This document shows, piece by piece, positions 33,250 through 41,586 of a stretch of DNA of 64,000 nucleotides. The position numbers and the translations under genes were made by a program. Source of the stretch: Crocosphaera chwakensis CCY0110 (GTDB taxonomy: Bacteria; Cyanobacteriota; Cyanobacteriia; Cyanobacteriales; Microcystaceae). Position 1 is the first letter of the stretch; each line of letters begins with the position of its first letter. The stretch lies in NCBI RefSeq assembly GCF_000169335.1, contig NZ_AAXW01000005.1, forward strand, positions 62,001 to 126,000. The letters are read 5' to 3'. The notes under the pieces are model-generated. The model worked only from the letters and a program-made list of their open reading frames with translations. It did not search any database and had not been told where the DNA came from.

Positions 33250-33633
33250 ATGTCTAAAACAGCATGGAAAGTTTTATCATGGTTTCTCAGTGCATTATTA
33301 ACAATCTCAATCGCTTTATTTGGAATTCCTTTTACTCATCAAGGGTTACTTGCACAAAACGATCAAACATTTACTTGTGGAAATCCTACAGATTGGTCTT
33401 TTGAAGCAATTAGAGGTATGGTCGAACGTTATGAACTTGATACTAAATTTGTCTGTGGTAAGGGAACTTTTCAAGTCAATAATCCTGATGTTCGTGCTGA
33501 TATTGCTGAATGGATAACAGGAGGATTAAAAGCCAATGAAAAAATATTGGAAGAGCAAATGCAAGTTATTTCTCAAGAGATAGAAACGTTACAAAAATCT
33601 TATATTGAAATTTCAAAATCCTACGGTTTATAG
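33250..33633 (+). CDS. Secreted, degenerate SLH-like protein
   Basis: The 127-residue protein has a signal peptide (about 8-35). DWSFEAIRGMVERYELDTKF and VRADIAEWITGGLKANEKIL (about 83-102) recall a divergent SLH module, followed by a short coiled coil (EEQMQVISQEIETLQKS). Two cysteines (TFTCGN and KFVCGK) could form a disulfide. The gene is 5 bp after the preceding SLH gene and shares its layout, so the pair probably arose by duplication. Confidence 0.55.
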   Translation: MSKTAWKVLSWFLSALLTISIALFGIPFTHQGLLAQNDQTFTCGNPTDWSFEAIRGMVERYELDTKFVCGKGTFQVNNPDVRADIAEWITGGLKANEKILEEQMQVISQEIETLQKSYIEISKSYGL

Positions 33634-33683
33634 CGCAGTTGATAGCAATAATTAATGTCAATTTTCCTCTAAAGGTAAAATTT

Positions 33684-34871
33684 ATGAAATTTTTAATCAG
33701 TATCGTAATTGTTTGTATCATTTTAATATTTGTCACTCCTGTAATGTCAAAATCTGATTTAAGTTTTCAGGAAATTCAAACAATAGCTCGTGGCACAACT
33801 GTCTTAATTGGGGCTAATTTAGAACCGAATCAAGTTGAACAAGCTCAAGAAGATTTATCAGCAGGATCAGGTGTTATTGTTCACCGTAATTGTAATACGA
33901 ATCCAGCAATGTCAGGAATGCCTATCCCGAATGCAACAATGACGATTTGTGAGTATTATGTGTTAACAAATGCTCATGTCATTGCCGATCCAGAAACCGA
34001 TTATGGAATTCGGACTGCTGACGGAAGAGTTTATGGAGAAGAAATTCAACCAACAATGAGCGATCAAAATTCTCCCTATCAGTATCATCGCCAAATTTAT
34101 CGTTATGAAAAACAAGGATATGATCTAGCTCTTTTATCTTTTGTGAGTGATATTCAGTACCCCGTTGCTGCTTTCGGAAATCCTAATCAACTTCAGCCGA
34201 AAGATATAGTATATGTATCAGGATGGGCGGTTCCGCCAAAAGATAAACCTAAGCGAATTAGACAAACCATAACAGGTGAAATCAGACAAAAATATGCCCT
34301 TGGAGAAATTCCGATGAACTACACATTAGGTTATACATTAGGCACAAAAGTGGGAATTAGTGGCGGTCCTGTTTTTAATAATCAAGGCGAATTAATTGGG
34401 ATTCATGGTAAAGGTGCAGGGGAAAATCTAGAAGATATCGGCAAAGATTTAACCTACGCTATTGATATTCAAAAATTTATTAATCTAGTGGCTTCTAGTG
34501 ATATTGGAAAGCAAGACAATTTTTCTCTTCATTTACCTCAACCCCTCGATCCATTAGCCATGACATTTGGTAGAAAATATTTAGAATCAGGGGATAACAT
34601 GACAGCAGAAGAACGGAAAAAATTTGTTATTGCTGATATGCTTAGAGATGATCCCAGACGAGATAGTGTAGAATATTTAGCAGAAACATTAGGCTGTCTG
34701 GAGTATTATGAAGGGGGGGCAATTGGGGCAGGATTAAGTAGTGTGCGATCGCAATTTACAGTGGATTTGAATACTTGTATGAATGCTTTCGAGCAATTGA
34801 TACAAGAAAATGTGGCAGTACAACGAGAAAAGTTAGATTCTCTGAAACAACAAATTGAAAATTTAGAGTAA
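33684..34871 (+). CDS. Secreted trypsin-like serine protease with SLH-like C-terminal tail
   Basis: I place the start at the ATG at 33684 (395 residues, MKFLISIVIVCIILIFVTPV, a signal peptide), which has an AAGG ribosome-binding site, rather than the upstream TTG at 33639. The protease domain carries the triad: His in VLTNAHVI, Asp in YDLALLSF, Ser in GISGGPVFN. There is no PDZ domain. The last 75 residues contain ETLGCLEYYEGGAIGAGLSS, SQFTVDLNTCMNAFEQLIQE and a coiled coil, matching the SLH-like module of the two genes upstream. It is probably active in the periplasm or envelope. Confidence 0.8.
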   Translation: MKFLISIVIVCIILIFVTPVMSKSDLSFQEIQTIARGTTVLIGANLEPNQVEQAQEDLSAGSGVIVHRNCNTNPAMSGMPIPNATMTICEYYVLTNAHVIADPETDYGIRTADGRVYGEEIQPTMSDQNSPYQYHRQIYRYEKQGYDLALLSFVSDIQYPVAAFGNPNQLQPKDIVYVSGWAVPPKDKPKRIRQTITGEIRQKYALGEIPMNYTLGYTLGTKVGISGGPVFNNQGELIGIHGKGAGENLEDIGKDLTYAIDIQKFINLVASSDIGKQDNFSLHLPQPLDPLAMTFGRKYLESGDNMTAEERKKFVIADMLRDDPRRDSVEYLAETLGCLEYYEGGAIGAGLSSVRSQFTVDLNTCMNAFEQLIQENVAVQREKLDSLKQQIENLE

Positions 34872-34948
34872 AAATTATCAGAGCAAGCTACTATTAATGC
34901 TTTATAACTGTAGATAAAATTTTTCTATTTTCTAGATAGATTATATTC

Positions 34949-35941
34949 TTAACGATGAACTTTCCCATCTGGCATAGTTGCACCCCGTAAAATAACACCT
35001 GCTAAGTTAGCACTCATCAACTCAGCCCTGGTTAAATTAGCGTTACTCAGATTAGCACCCATGAGATTAGCCCGCGCAAAAAACGCCTCAACTAAATCAG
35101 CATCTGTTAGATTCGCCCCTGACAAGTTAGCCCGACTTAAATCTGCGTGGTTCATCCGTGTTAACGTTAAATCAGCCTGATTAAGAGTAGCACGGTTGAA
35201 CACAGCATGAGTCATTACTGCCCCTCTTGCTGTAATATCGTTCAACTCAGCTTGGGATAATTGCGCCCTAACCAGATTTGCGCCGATAAGATTAGCCCCG
35301 TTTAACTTTGCCCCTGTTAGGTTGGTATCCGTCAGGAAGGCTCCTTTGAGGTTAGCATTGGTTAAATCCGCTTTGCGTAAGTCAGCATCTCTTAAATTCA
35401 CTTCTTTGAGATTAGCTCCTACTAAATTAGCCCGACTCAAATCAACTCCTTTCATATTTGCTCCTTGTAAGTCTGCTCTCGCTAAATTGGCAGCTTGAAG
35501 ATTAGTATAATAGCTCTTCTTTTCTTGACGCATATTTGCCCCTCTCAGACAAACACCTGTGAGGGTTGCCCCACTTAAATCTGCTCCTCGTAAGTCAGCA
35601 GCCATTAAGTTAGCATCGAGAAAAGTAGCTAATGTAATATCTGTATCCCTTAAATTAGAGTTTTGTAGTAAAGTTCCATGAAGGGTGGCGTTGCGTAAAT
35701 CTGCCCCACTGAGGTCTGCTTGAGACAAATTAGCCCCGCTTAAGTTCGCTCCCACTAGATTAGCCTGGGTTAAATTAGCACGATTAAAAAAGGCGAATAG
35801 AAGGTTAGCCCCGCGTAAATCCGCTTCATTAAGGGTAATTCCGATTAAATCTGCCCCCACTAGGTTAATTCCTGACAGCTTTAAGCCATTAAATAACGTT
35901 TCTCCGGCGGAATATCTTTCAATTAATTCACTGGGTTTCAT
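34949..35941 (-). CDS. Pentapeptide-repeat protein
   Basis: The 330-residue protein is built from L-type pentapeptide repeats (ANLxxANL, ADLRGADLSGATL) over most of its length, predicting a long quadrilateral beta-helix. A roughly 15-residue interruption, RQEKKSYYTNLQ, occurs about residues 137-150. The header MKPSELIERYSAGETLFNGL resembles that of the F-type protein at 57707. No signal peptide, so cytosolic. It follows the triple-repeat gene by 21 bp on the same strand, suggesting a joint operon. Function unknown. Confidence 0.85.
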   Translation of the reverse strand: MKPSELIERYSAGETLFNGLKLSGINLVGADLIGITLNEADLRGANLLFAFFNRANLTQANLVGANLSGANLSQADLSGADLRNATLHGTLLQNSNLRDTDITLATFLDANLMAADLRGADLSGATLTGVCLRGANMRQEKKSYYTNLQAANLARADLQGANMKGVDLSRANLVGANLKEVNLRDADLRKADLTNANLKGAFLTDTNLTGAKLNGANLIGANLVRAQLSQAELNDITARGAVMTHAVFNRATLNQADLTLTRMNHADLSRANLSGANLTDADLVEAFFARANLMGANLSNANLTRAELMSANLAGVILRGATMPDGKVHR

Positions 35942-35962
35942 AGGAACTAAATTACAATAATT

Positions 35963-37111
35963 TTATAAAAAAGGTTTTATGGCTTCAACAACGGTACTGG
36001 CAGTTTGTAGATAGGAATCAGGGTCATTGAGAGATTTGGCCATGTTGTAGAGTTTTGCTTCAATCTCGGTAATAGAACGACCACTTTGAAGAATTTGCTC
36101 TATAAGATCATCAAGGGTATAACTTCTCAAGGTAGACCAATCTTGTCCACTGCGATCCCAGGGATGAAAGAGTAGGGAGAATAGCAATATTTTAGCGCGT
36201 AATGGATTAGTATATTGCATAATTTCCAGACGGATTTCAAAAATGTCATACGGTGGTTTAGAATGAGAAGGTGTTGGAGCGGTTTGTACCTGTTTTAACT
36301 CAGTTACCATCTGTTCTGAGGTGATATCAATCACAGACGTTTCAAAGGCTGAAGCCGAAGACGGTTGCATATTTTTTTGATAGTGATCGCTATGATTGAG
36401 GGAAATGATTTGGGTACTGTAGTTATTGGAATTATCTGAAGATAGGATATCTTCTTGTTCTAAATTATCGTATAATCCACCAATTTGATTCAAAATAACT
36501 TTAGCAATAGCAAGATATAAATTCTTTTTATTAATATTATTAACTAATTGAATAAAAGCTTGTTTGAGAGTATTATAATCGGGATAAATTTCCAGGGTTT
36601 CCATAATCAAGTTACTTAAGCCATAATTTTTAATTCGGTTTAAATCATTTTCCCAACTGTTTTTAGTAATAGCATAAATTAATTTATGGATTCTAGCGGT
36701 TTCAGGATGATTAGATAAATTTCTAACTGCTTGTTCTAGGAGAATACGACTGTCAGCAACATGAGTCTCTTTCGGATTAGTTAACACTTCTATTACTTCC
36801 GTTTCTCGATTAAGTTCACGGTAAATAGGTCCGAGTTGTTCAACGATCGCTTTAGCTACACCAGCATAAACTTTAGGGCGGTTCAAGGTTTTAACCAGTC
36901 TATATAAGGAAAGAGTTAGTTGTTCAAGGGTTTGTTGTTGTGTAATCAGTTCTTTAACTAAACTTTCCATTGACAACCCATTGAGAATATTGAGATCGTT
37001 TTGCCAAGTTTTTTGACAAATACAAAAAATTAATTTTTTGACTCTAATGGATTCTGGATGATGTTCAAGATATTGAACAGCTTGGTAAAATGAATCAGAT
37101 GATAATTGCAT
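35963..37111 (-). CDS. Protein with three copies of an unrecognised helical domain
   Basis: The 382 residues contain three related helical blocks of about 92 residues (about 8-99, 122-216, 290-382). Shared features are HHPESIRVKKLIF / NHPETARIHKLIY / YTNPLRAKILLF, a central Trp-x-x-Asp (TWQNDL, SWENDL, DWSTL), L(S/T)xxxLxxxLI, and a C-terminal LNRPKVYAGVAKAIVEQL-type helix. The linker between copies 2 and 3 is low complexity (Ser/Asn/Gln). No catalytic motif. It is cotranscribed with the pentapeptide protein. I do not know this domain by name. Confidence 0.65.
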   Translation of the reverse strand: MQLSSDSFYQAVQYLEHHPESIRVKKLIFCICQKTWQNDLNILNGLSMESLVKELITQQQTLEQLTLSLYRLVKTLNRPKVYAGVAKAIVEQLGPIYRELNRETEVIEVLTNPKETHVADSRILLEQAVRNLSNHPETARIHKLIYAITKNSWENDLNRIKNYGLSNLIMETLEIYPDYNTLKQAFIQLVNNINKKNLYLAIAKVILNQIGGLYDNLEQEDILSSDNSNNYSTQIISLNHSDHYQKNMQPSSASAFETSVIDITSEQMVTELKQVQTAPTPSHSKPPYDIFEIRLEIMQYTNPLRAKILLFSLLFHPWDRSGQDWSTLRSYTLDDLIEQILQSGRSITEIEAKLYNMAKSLNDPDSYLQTASTVVEAIKPFL

Positions 37112-37584
37112 AGTTACCCCTTAAATAGAAAAAAATACTGATGTTAAGTTGTAAGTCGATATGTTAAGGTTTATGTTTATCTTCAAGAAAAATAATTGAC
37201 ACTTCATTGTCTATAATACTGTCTATTCTTAAGTTAGAAAACAAACCATATTACCATCGCATAACAACCAAGAAATAAACAAGGATTGATCAACTAACAA
37301 ACACAAAACCTAGACAGTATTATGGATAATCTTTTCCTAAACTTATCAAGATAAGAAAGTTCAAAATACTACTTCCTGAAAAACCATAAGCTTTGAGAGT
37401 GCGGTGTTGATACTCATTAATTTCAACAACTTTTGTGCAGTCGCGTTCTAGTATAGGGAGGGACTTCTGGGGGATAAGGGAAAACCCGAATGAGTAACTG
37501 GGTTAATTGCAGGGTGTCTTTCAAGAAACTAAATGTCTGTGAATCACATCTTTACTAATATAGCTAAACTTAAGTTATATTCCT
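37112..37584. other. Divergent intergenic region with an 11-bp inverted repeat
   Basis: No gene is present. It contains the exact inverted pair AATACTGTCTA (37215-37225) and TAGACAGTATT (37311-37321), 85 bp apart. One half directly abuts a TATAAT-like box. It must carry the promoters for the triple-repeat gene (minus) and the coiled-coil gene (plus). Confidence 0.45.
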
Positions 37585-38775
37585 ATGGGTAACTATCATT
37601 CTGATCAACCGATTCAACCTGAGTCTAAGCCACACTTAGGGGATGTCGACTCTACTAAGACAGAAACCCTTAACGCTGATTCTATTATTGAGCAACCGTT
37701 AGAGCAAGCTCCATCGTTGTACAGTGAAGTCGTCTCGGATACAAGGGGAAATGAAAGCGAAGAAGCATCGGAAATTACAGAAATTTCTATTGTCGAGGAA
37801 GAGGAGAATATTCCTTTAACTCAAGATTGGTTTAACCTAGCTCGTAAACTACGGGGACAAAATCGAGAACTCCTTGATACTATTGTCACGTTAGAACAAG
37901 CCTTAGCTGACTCAAGACAACAACTGCAAGACTATCAAGAGCGATCGCGTCATCACAACGCTTTGCTATCCCAACAAACTGCCCAACTTCAAAGTACCCA
38001 AGCACAAAATAGTCATCTCCTCGAACAACTACAAAGCTCTCAAACGAATCTACAACAAGAGCAACATAACCTAGCAACCTTACAAAAACAATTACACGCC
38101 TCTCAAGAAGCCTTTGCTCAGTTAGAAAGAGAATGTGCTTTACTCAAAGAAGAAACTCTACAGAATAAAAACCAATTAATCCTTAAAAAACGACAAATTC
38201 ACGAGTTGCAGCAACGCCTACAGCGACAACAACGCTACAGCCTACAATACAAAGCAGCCTTAGATGATTGTTTAAGTAATCATGGAAAAAAACTGCCTCC
38301 GACTGATGTTAAATCTAGGGTAGACAGTCCCATTGCTTCTAATGTGGTTTCTATTCAACCTTGGTCGAGTTCTATAGAAAATAAAATAACTCCTAGTATT
38401 GCCCCTTCTCCTATAAAATCAGAAGCCTCAGAGCCTATCTCCGATGCCATCGATGACACTTTAGAAGAGTTATTTTCTTTGACCCCCGAACCACATTCAG
38501 ATATAACTGAGCCTGACAACGATAGCAGCGACTCTGAGCAACCTTCAACCCCAAATCAAAACCTATTGGTAAGGGACACTCAAAAAGTTACCCAAGAACA
38601 AACTCAAACCAATTGCGAAGAAAATACTAACCATAACGATCAGACAGTTACTTCTTCCAACGGTTTATTAATGAGTAGTTCGGTGCCTTTTAGTTTCAGT
38701 ATTGATCGTCATCGCAAAGAAGATGCTGCCAGGGAAAAGGTTGATTTACCTTCTTTTCTTCGTCGTCAATCTTGA
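37585..38775 (+). CDS. Coiled-coil protein of unknown function
   Basis: The 396-residue cytosolic protein has an acidic, disordered N-terminus (about 1-80) and a long Gln-rich coiled coil (about 90-220; LRGQNRELLDTIVTLEQALA, ECALLKEETLQNKNQLIL). A second disordered, acidic Ser/Thr-rich region (about 235-370) precedes a conserved-looking C-terminus, DLPSFLRRQS. The residues QDWFNLARKLRGQNREL begin the coiled coil. Proteins with this layout are common in cyanobacteria, but I cannot assign a role. It stands alone, convergent with the aminotransferase. Confidence 0.65.
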   Translation: MGNYHSDQPIQPESKPHLGDVDSTKTETLNADSIIEQPLEQAPSLYSEVVSDTRGNESEEASEITEISIVEEEENIPLTQDWFNLARKLRGQNRELLDTIVTLEQALADSRQQLQDYQERSRHHNALLSQQTAQLQSTQAQNSHLLEQLQSSQTNLQQEQHNLATLQKQLHASQEAFAQLERECALLKEETLQNKNQLILKKRQIHELQQRLQRQQRYSLQYKAALDDCLSNHGKKLPPTDVKSRVDSPIASNVVSIQPWSSSIENKITPSIAPSPIKSEASEPISDAIDDTLEELFSLTPEPHSDITEPDNDSSDSEQPSTPNQNLLVRDTQKVTQEQTQTNCEENTNHNDQTVTSSNGLLMSSSVPFSFSIDRHRKEDAAREKVDLPSFLRRQS

Positions 38776-38828
38776 TGAGAGAGCGGGAAACAGGCAATCT
38801 TTAAACCTGTAACCCTTCCCTGTTGCGG

Positions 38829-39980
38829 TTAATTTCCTAATACTTGAGCAGCAGCAGCCATACCACTCCCAGACTTAGCCGATTGATCCCCTAAAGTTTC
38901 TAAGGTGGCTTCTAAGGCAGCGATCGCAGTTAAAACGTCTCGCTCGCTGACAAACCCTAAATGACCAATCCGGAAGATTTTACCTTTGAGGTGATCTTGT
39001 CCACCGGCTAAGGCAATATCAAATTGTTTTCTCATGGTGGAACGAATAGCCTCGGCTTCAACGGTAGAAGGCATTACCGCCGTGACTGCATGACTGGCTG
39101 CTTCGTCAGGAGCAAATAAACTCAACCCTAACCCTCTCATCGCAGCACGGGTGGCTTGGGTTAACCGTTGATGACGGGTGAACATTCCTTCTAACCCTTC
39201 GGCTTTCATTATTTCTAAGGCGACTTTTAAGCCGTACATGAGATTAACGGGAGGGGTAAAGGGTGAACTATTTTTATCTGTTGCTTTTTTGTAAGTGCCT
39301 AAATCTAAATAAAACTTAGGTAGGGTTGCCGTTTCGTAGGCTTTCCAAGCTTTGGGGCTAACGGCTACAAATCCTAAGCCGGGAGGTATCATATAGCCTT
39401 TTTGGGAGCCAGAGGCTACCATATCCAGTCCCCATTCATCCACTGGTACACTAACCGCCCCTAAACTGGTAACGGCATCCACCATAATCAAGGCTTCTCC
39501 GTGGGCTTTAACGTGGGTGTTAATGGTTTGCAAATCGTTGAGAACCCCGGTAGAGGTTTCAGAATGGGTGATAATGACGGCTTTGATGGTTTTTTCAGTA
39601 TCCGCTTCTAATTTGGCTTTAAAGGCTCCTGGGTCAAGGGGTTTACCCCATTCTGCAGTGATTTCTTCTACCTCTAATCCGAAGGCGCGAGCAATTTTTC
39701 CCCAACGTTCCCCAAACTTACCGTTATTACCTACTAAAACGCGATCGCCGGCACTTAAAAAGTTGATAATTCCGGCTTCCATGGCCCCGGTACCACTGAC
39801 GGTTAACATCAGTACATCATTTTGGGTTTGATGCAGCCATTTGAGGTTTTCGGTAATTTCCCCAATAATTTGACTAAAATCCCCACTACGATGGCCGATA
39901 GGGTGTTTAGCCATCGCTAATAGGACACTTTCAGGGACAGGGGTTGGCCCTGGAATCATGAGCATATGTTTATCTTGCAT
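38829..39980 (-). CDS. Alanine-glyoxylate / serine-pyruvate aminotransferase family protein
   Basis: The 383-residue PLP-dependent class V aminotransferase starts with MLMIPGPTPVPESVL, has MVDAVTSLGAVSVPVDEWGLD (cofactor Asp) and the Schiff-base Lys in VASGSQKGYMIPPGLGF (about 193-209). The C-terminal substrate Arg is in IFRIGHLGF. The family includes glyoxylate aminotransferases of photorespiration. The cyanobacterial homologue was historically mislabelled as the soluble hydrogenase 42-kDa subunit. It is a monocistronic-looking gene on the minus strand. Confidence 0.88.
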   Translation of the reverse strand: MQDKHMLMIPGPTPVPESVLLAMAKHPIGHRSGDFSQIIGEITENLKWLHQTQNDVLMLTVSGTGAMEAGIINFLSAGDRVLVGNNGKFGERWGKIARAFGLEVEEITAEWGKPLDPGAFKAKLEADTEKTIKAVIITHSETSTGVLNDLQTINTHVKAHGEALIMVDAVTSLGAVSVPVDEWGLDMVASGSQKGYMIPPGLGFVAVSPKAWKAYETATLPKFYLDLGTYKKATDKNSSPFTPPVNLMYGLKVALEIMKAEGLEGMFTRHQRLTQATRAAMRGLGLSLFAPDEAASHAVTAVMPSTVEAEAIRSTMRKQFDIALAGGQDHLKGKIFRIGHLGFVSERDVLTAIAALEATLETLGDQSAKSGSGMAAAAQVLGN

Positions 39981-40273
39981 TTATGTGTGTCTCCTGCTTA
40001 ATTTTTCTAAATCAATCATCCCCTGTTGAATGGACATGAGGATAGTGGCTTCACAGGGAGTCCAACCTATTAGTTTACCCTGTCCCTTTCCAGACTAAAA
40101 AAATCCTTGTCTTTTGTGGATTTTTTTAAGCTTTAATTCAGATTGTTTTCTTGTTGTAGACTCAAGGATGAAACTCAGAGAATGCTACAAGTTAAACTTT
40201 TATCTATCATGTTATATTTAACCGTGGTATTTAGTGTCTTCTAGCACTTCTAAAGGAAAAAATTATTATCGTA
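39981..40273. other. Divergent gap with an orphan hairpin
   Basis: This region separates the aminotransferase (minus) and thyX (plus). Apart from the hairpin at 40097-40127 I see no gene. Promoters for both flanking genes are expected here. Confidence 0.4.
40097..40127. terminator. Terminator-like hairpin in a divergent promoter region
   Basis: AAAAAAATCC (40097-40106) and GGATTTTTTT (40118-40127) form a perfect 10-bp stem with an 11-nt loop, flanked by A and T runs so it could stop transcription in either direction. It lies 146 bp before thyX and 116 bp before the aminotransferase start, where no upstream gene needs ending. It may be a leader attenuator or the 3' end of a small RNA. Confidence 0.45.
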
Positions 40274-40924
40274 ATGGAAATCAAATTCAATTCAGGACAA
40301 GTCAGTTTAATAACTATCACTCCTAATGCTGAAAAATTAATCGCTTATTGTGCTAGAGTCAGTAGCAAAAATCAAGAGAATCCTAATATCGAGAAATTAC
40401 TAACATATTGTCTTAAACATGGTCATTGGTCTATTTTTGAACAAGCATCTATGACGGTTGAAATTCAGTGTCCTTTGGCCATTGCTATTCAAATTTTAAG
40501 ACACAGATCGTTTTGTTTTCAACAATTTAGCAAAAGATACCAAGAAGTAGAAAAAGAAAATTTTGCTTATTTACCAGAAATTAGATTACAAGATTATAAA
40601 AATAGACAAAACAGTATTATTCCTGAAAATAATGAATTACAAAACAAATACAACACTAAAATAGAAAAACTATATGATGATATTTTTAATCTTTATAAAG
40701 AAATGATTGAGGATGGTGTGGCGAAAGAATGCGCTCGGTTTGTATTACCCGAAGCAGTGATGACTAAACTGTATATGACGGGTAATATTCGCAGTTTTAT
40801 TCATTATATTCAAGTTCGTGTCTCTAAAGACGCACAAAAAGAACATAGAGAGGTTGCTGATGCTATCAGTGAAATCTTAAAAAAAGAATGCCCTATTATT
40901 TGGGACGCAGCTTTTAATAACTAA
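40274..40924 (+). CDS. thyX: Flavin-dependent thymidylate synthase ThyX
   Basis: The 216-residue protein makes dTMP from dUMP using FAD and methylene-tetrahydrofolate. The ThyX motif R-H-R-x7-S is present as RHRSFCFQQFS (about 77-87). The substrate-binding tail includes ECARFVLPEAVMTKLYMTGN and the helical IRSFIHYIQVRVSKDAQKEH. It is of normal length. The dUTPase gene follows 33 bp later; the two form a dTMP-supply operon (dUTP to dUMP to dTMP). Confidence 0.95.
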   Translation: MEIKFNSGQVSLITITPNAEKLIAYCARVSSKNQENPNIEKLLTYCLKHGHWSIFEQASMTVEIQCPLAIAIQILRHRSFCFQQFSKRYQEVEKENFAYLPEIRLQDYKNRQNSIIPENNELQNKYNTKIEKLYDDIFNLYKEMIEDGVAKECARFVLPEAVMTKLYMTGNIRSFIHYIQVRVSKDAQKEHREVADAISEILKKECPIIWDAAFNN

Positions 40925-40957
40925 TTATACTAAAATTTCTAGGGAGAATTAATAAGC

Positions 40958-41386
40958 ATGAAATTAAAAATAAAAAGATTAAACGAGAAAGCAATTTTAC
41001 CAAACTATGCTCATTTTGATGATTCAGGAATGGACTTATTTTCTATTGAGAAAAAAGAATTAAAACCAAACACTCAAGCACTAATTAAAACGGGACTAGC
41101 TATAGAATTACCTGAAAATACAGAGGCACAAATTAGGCCAAGAAGTGGATTGGCATTAAAACACGGTATTACGGTGTTAAATACACCAGGAACCATTGAT
41201 CAAGGGTATCGGGGAGAAATTGGTGTTATTTTAATTAATCATAGTCAAACAACATTTTTAATCGAATATGGTATGAAAATTGCTCAAATGATTATTATGC
41301 CTATTATTAGATGTGAAATTGAAGAAGTAATAGAATTATCAATAACCAAAAGAAATGAAAGAGGTTTTGGTTCAACAGGGGTCTAA
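40958..41386 (+). CDS. dut: dUTP diphosphatase
   Basis: The 142-residue trimeric-type dUTPase hydrolyses dUTP to dUMP. All five motifs are visible: DDSGMDLFS (about 22-30), RPRSGLALKHGI (about 64-75), GTIDQGYRGEIGVILINHS (about 81-99), EYGMKIAQMIIMPI, and the C-terminal P-loop-like RNERGFGSTG. It follows thyX directly, and its product feeds ThyX. Confidence 0.95.
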   Translation: MKLKIKRLNEKAILPNYAHFDDSGMDLFSIEKKELKPNTQALIKTGLAIELPENTEAQIRPRSGLALKHGITVLNTPGTIDQGYRGEIGVILINHSQTTFLIEYGMKIAQMIIMPIIRCEIEEVIELSITKRNERGFGSTGV

Positions 41387-41423
41387 TACTAGATCCGTTT
41401 TAGATAGTATAGTATTAAGTCTT

Positions 41424-41448
41424 GGAGCAGGGAGCAGGGAGCAGGGAG
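41424..41448. repeat. GGAGCAG tandem repeat
   Basis: Three and a half copies of the heptamer GGAGCAG follow dut. Reverse-complement relatives (CTCCCTGCTCC) occur at about 4671-4704 and 53202-53230. Confidence 0.55.
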
Positions 41449-41586
41449 AAAAAATGTTACTCTACTAAAATAAGCGGATTTGGTCTAATTTAACGTGAGT
41501 TCGGGATAAGTAAAGAGACAAGTAGTAAGCTGAAAATAACCAAATATCCAGCAAATTCTCTCTATTGTTTTGCCAGAGGAATTTGA

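Noticed and set aside
37547..37557. TGTGAATCACA palindrome ahead of the coiled-coil gene as a CRP site
   Set aside because: The half-sites are separated by one base rather than six, so it does not fit the CRP consensus.
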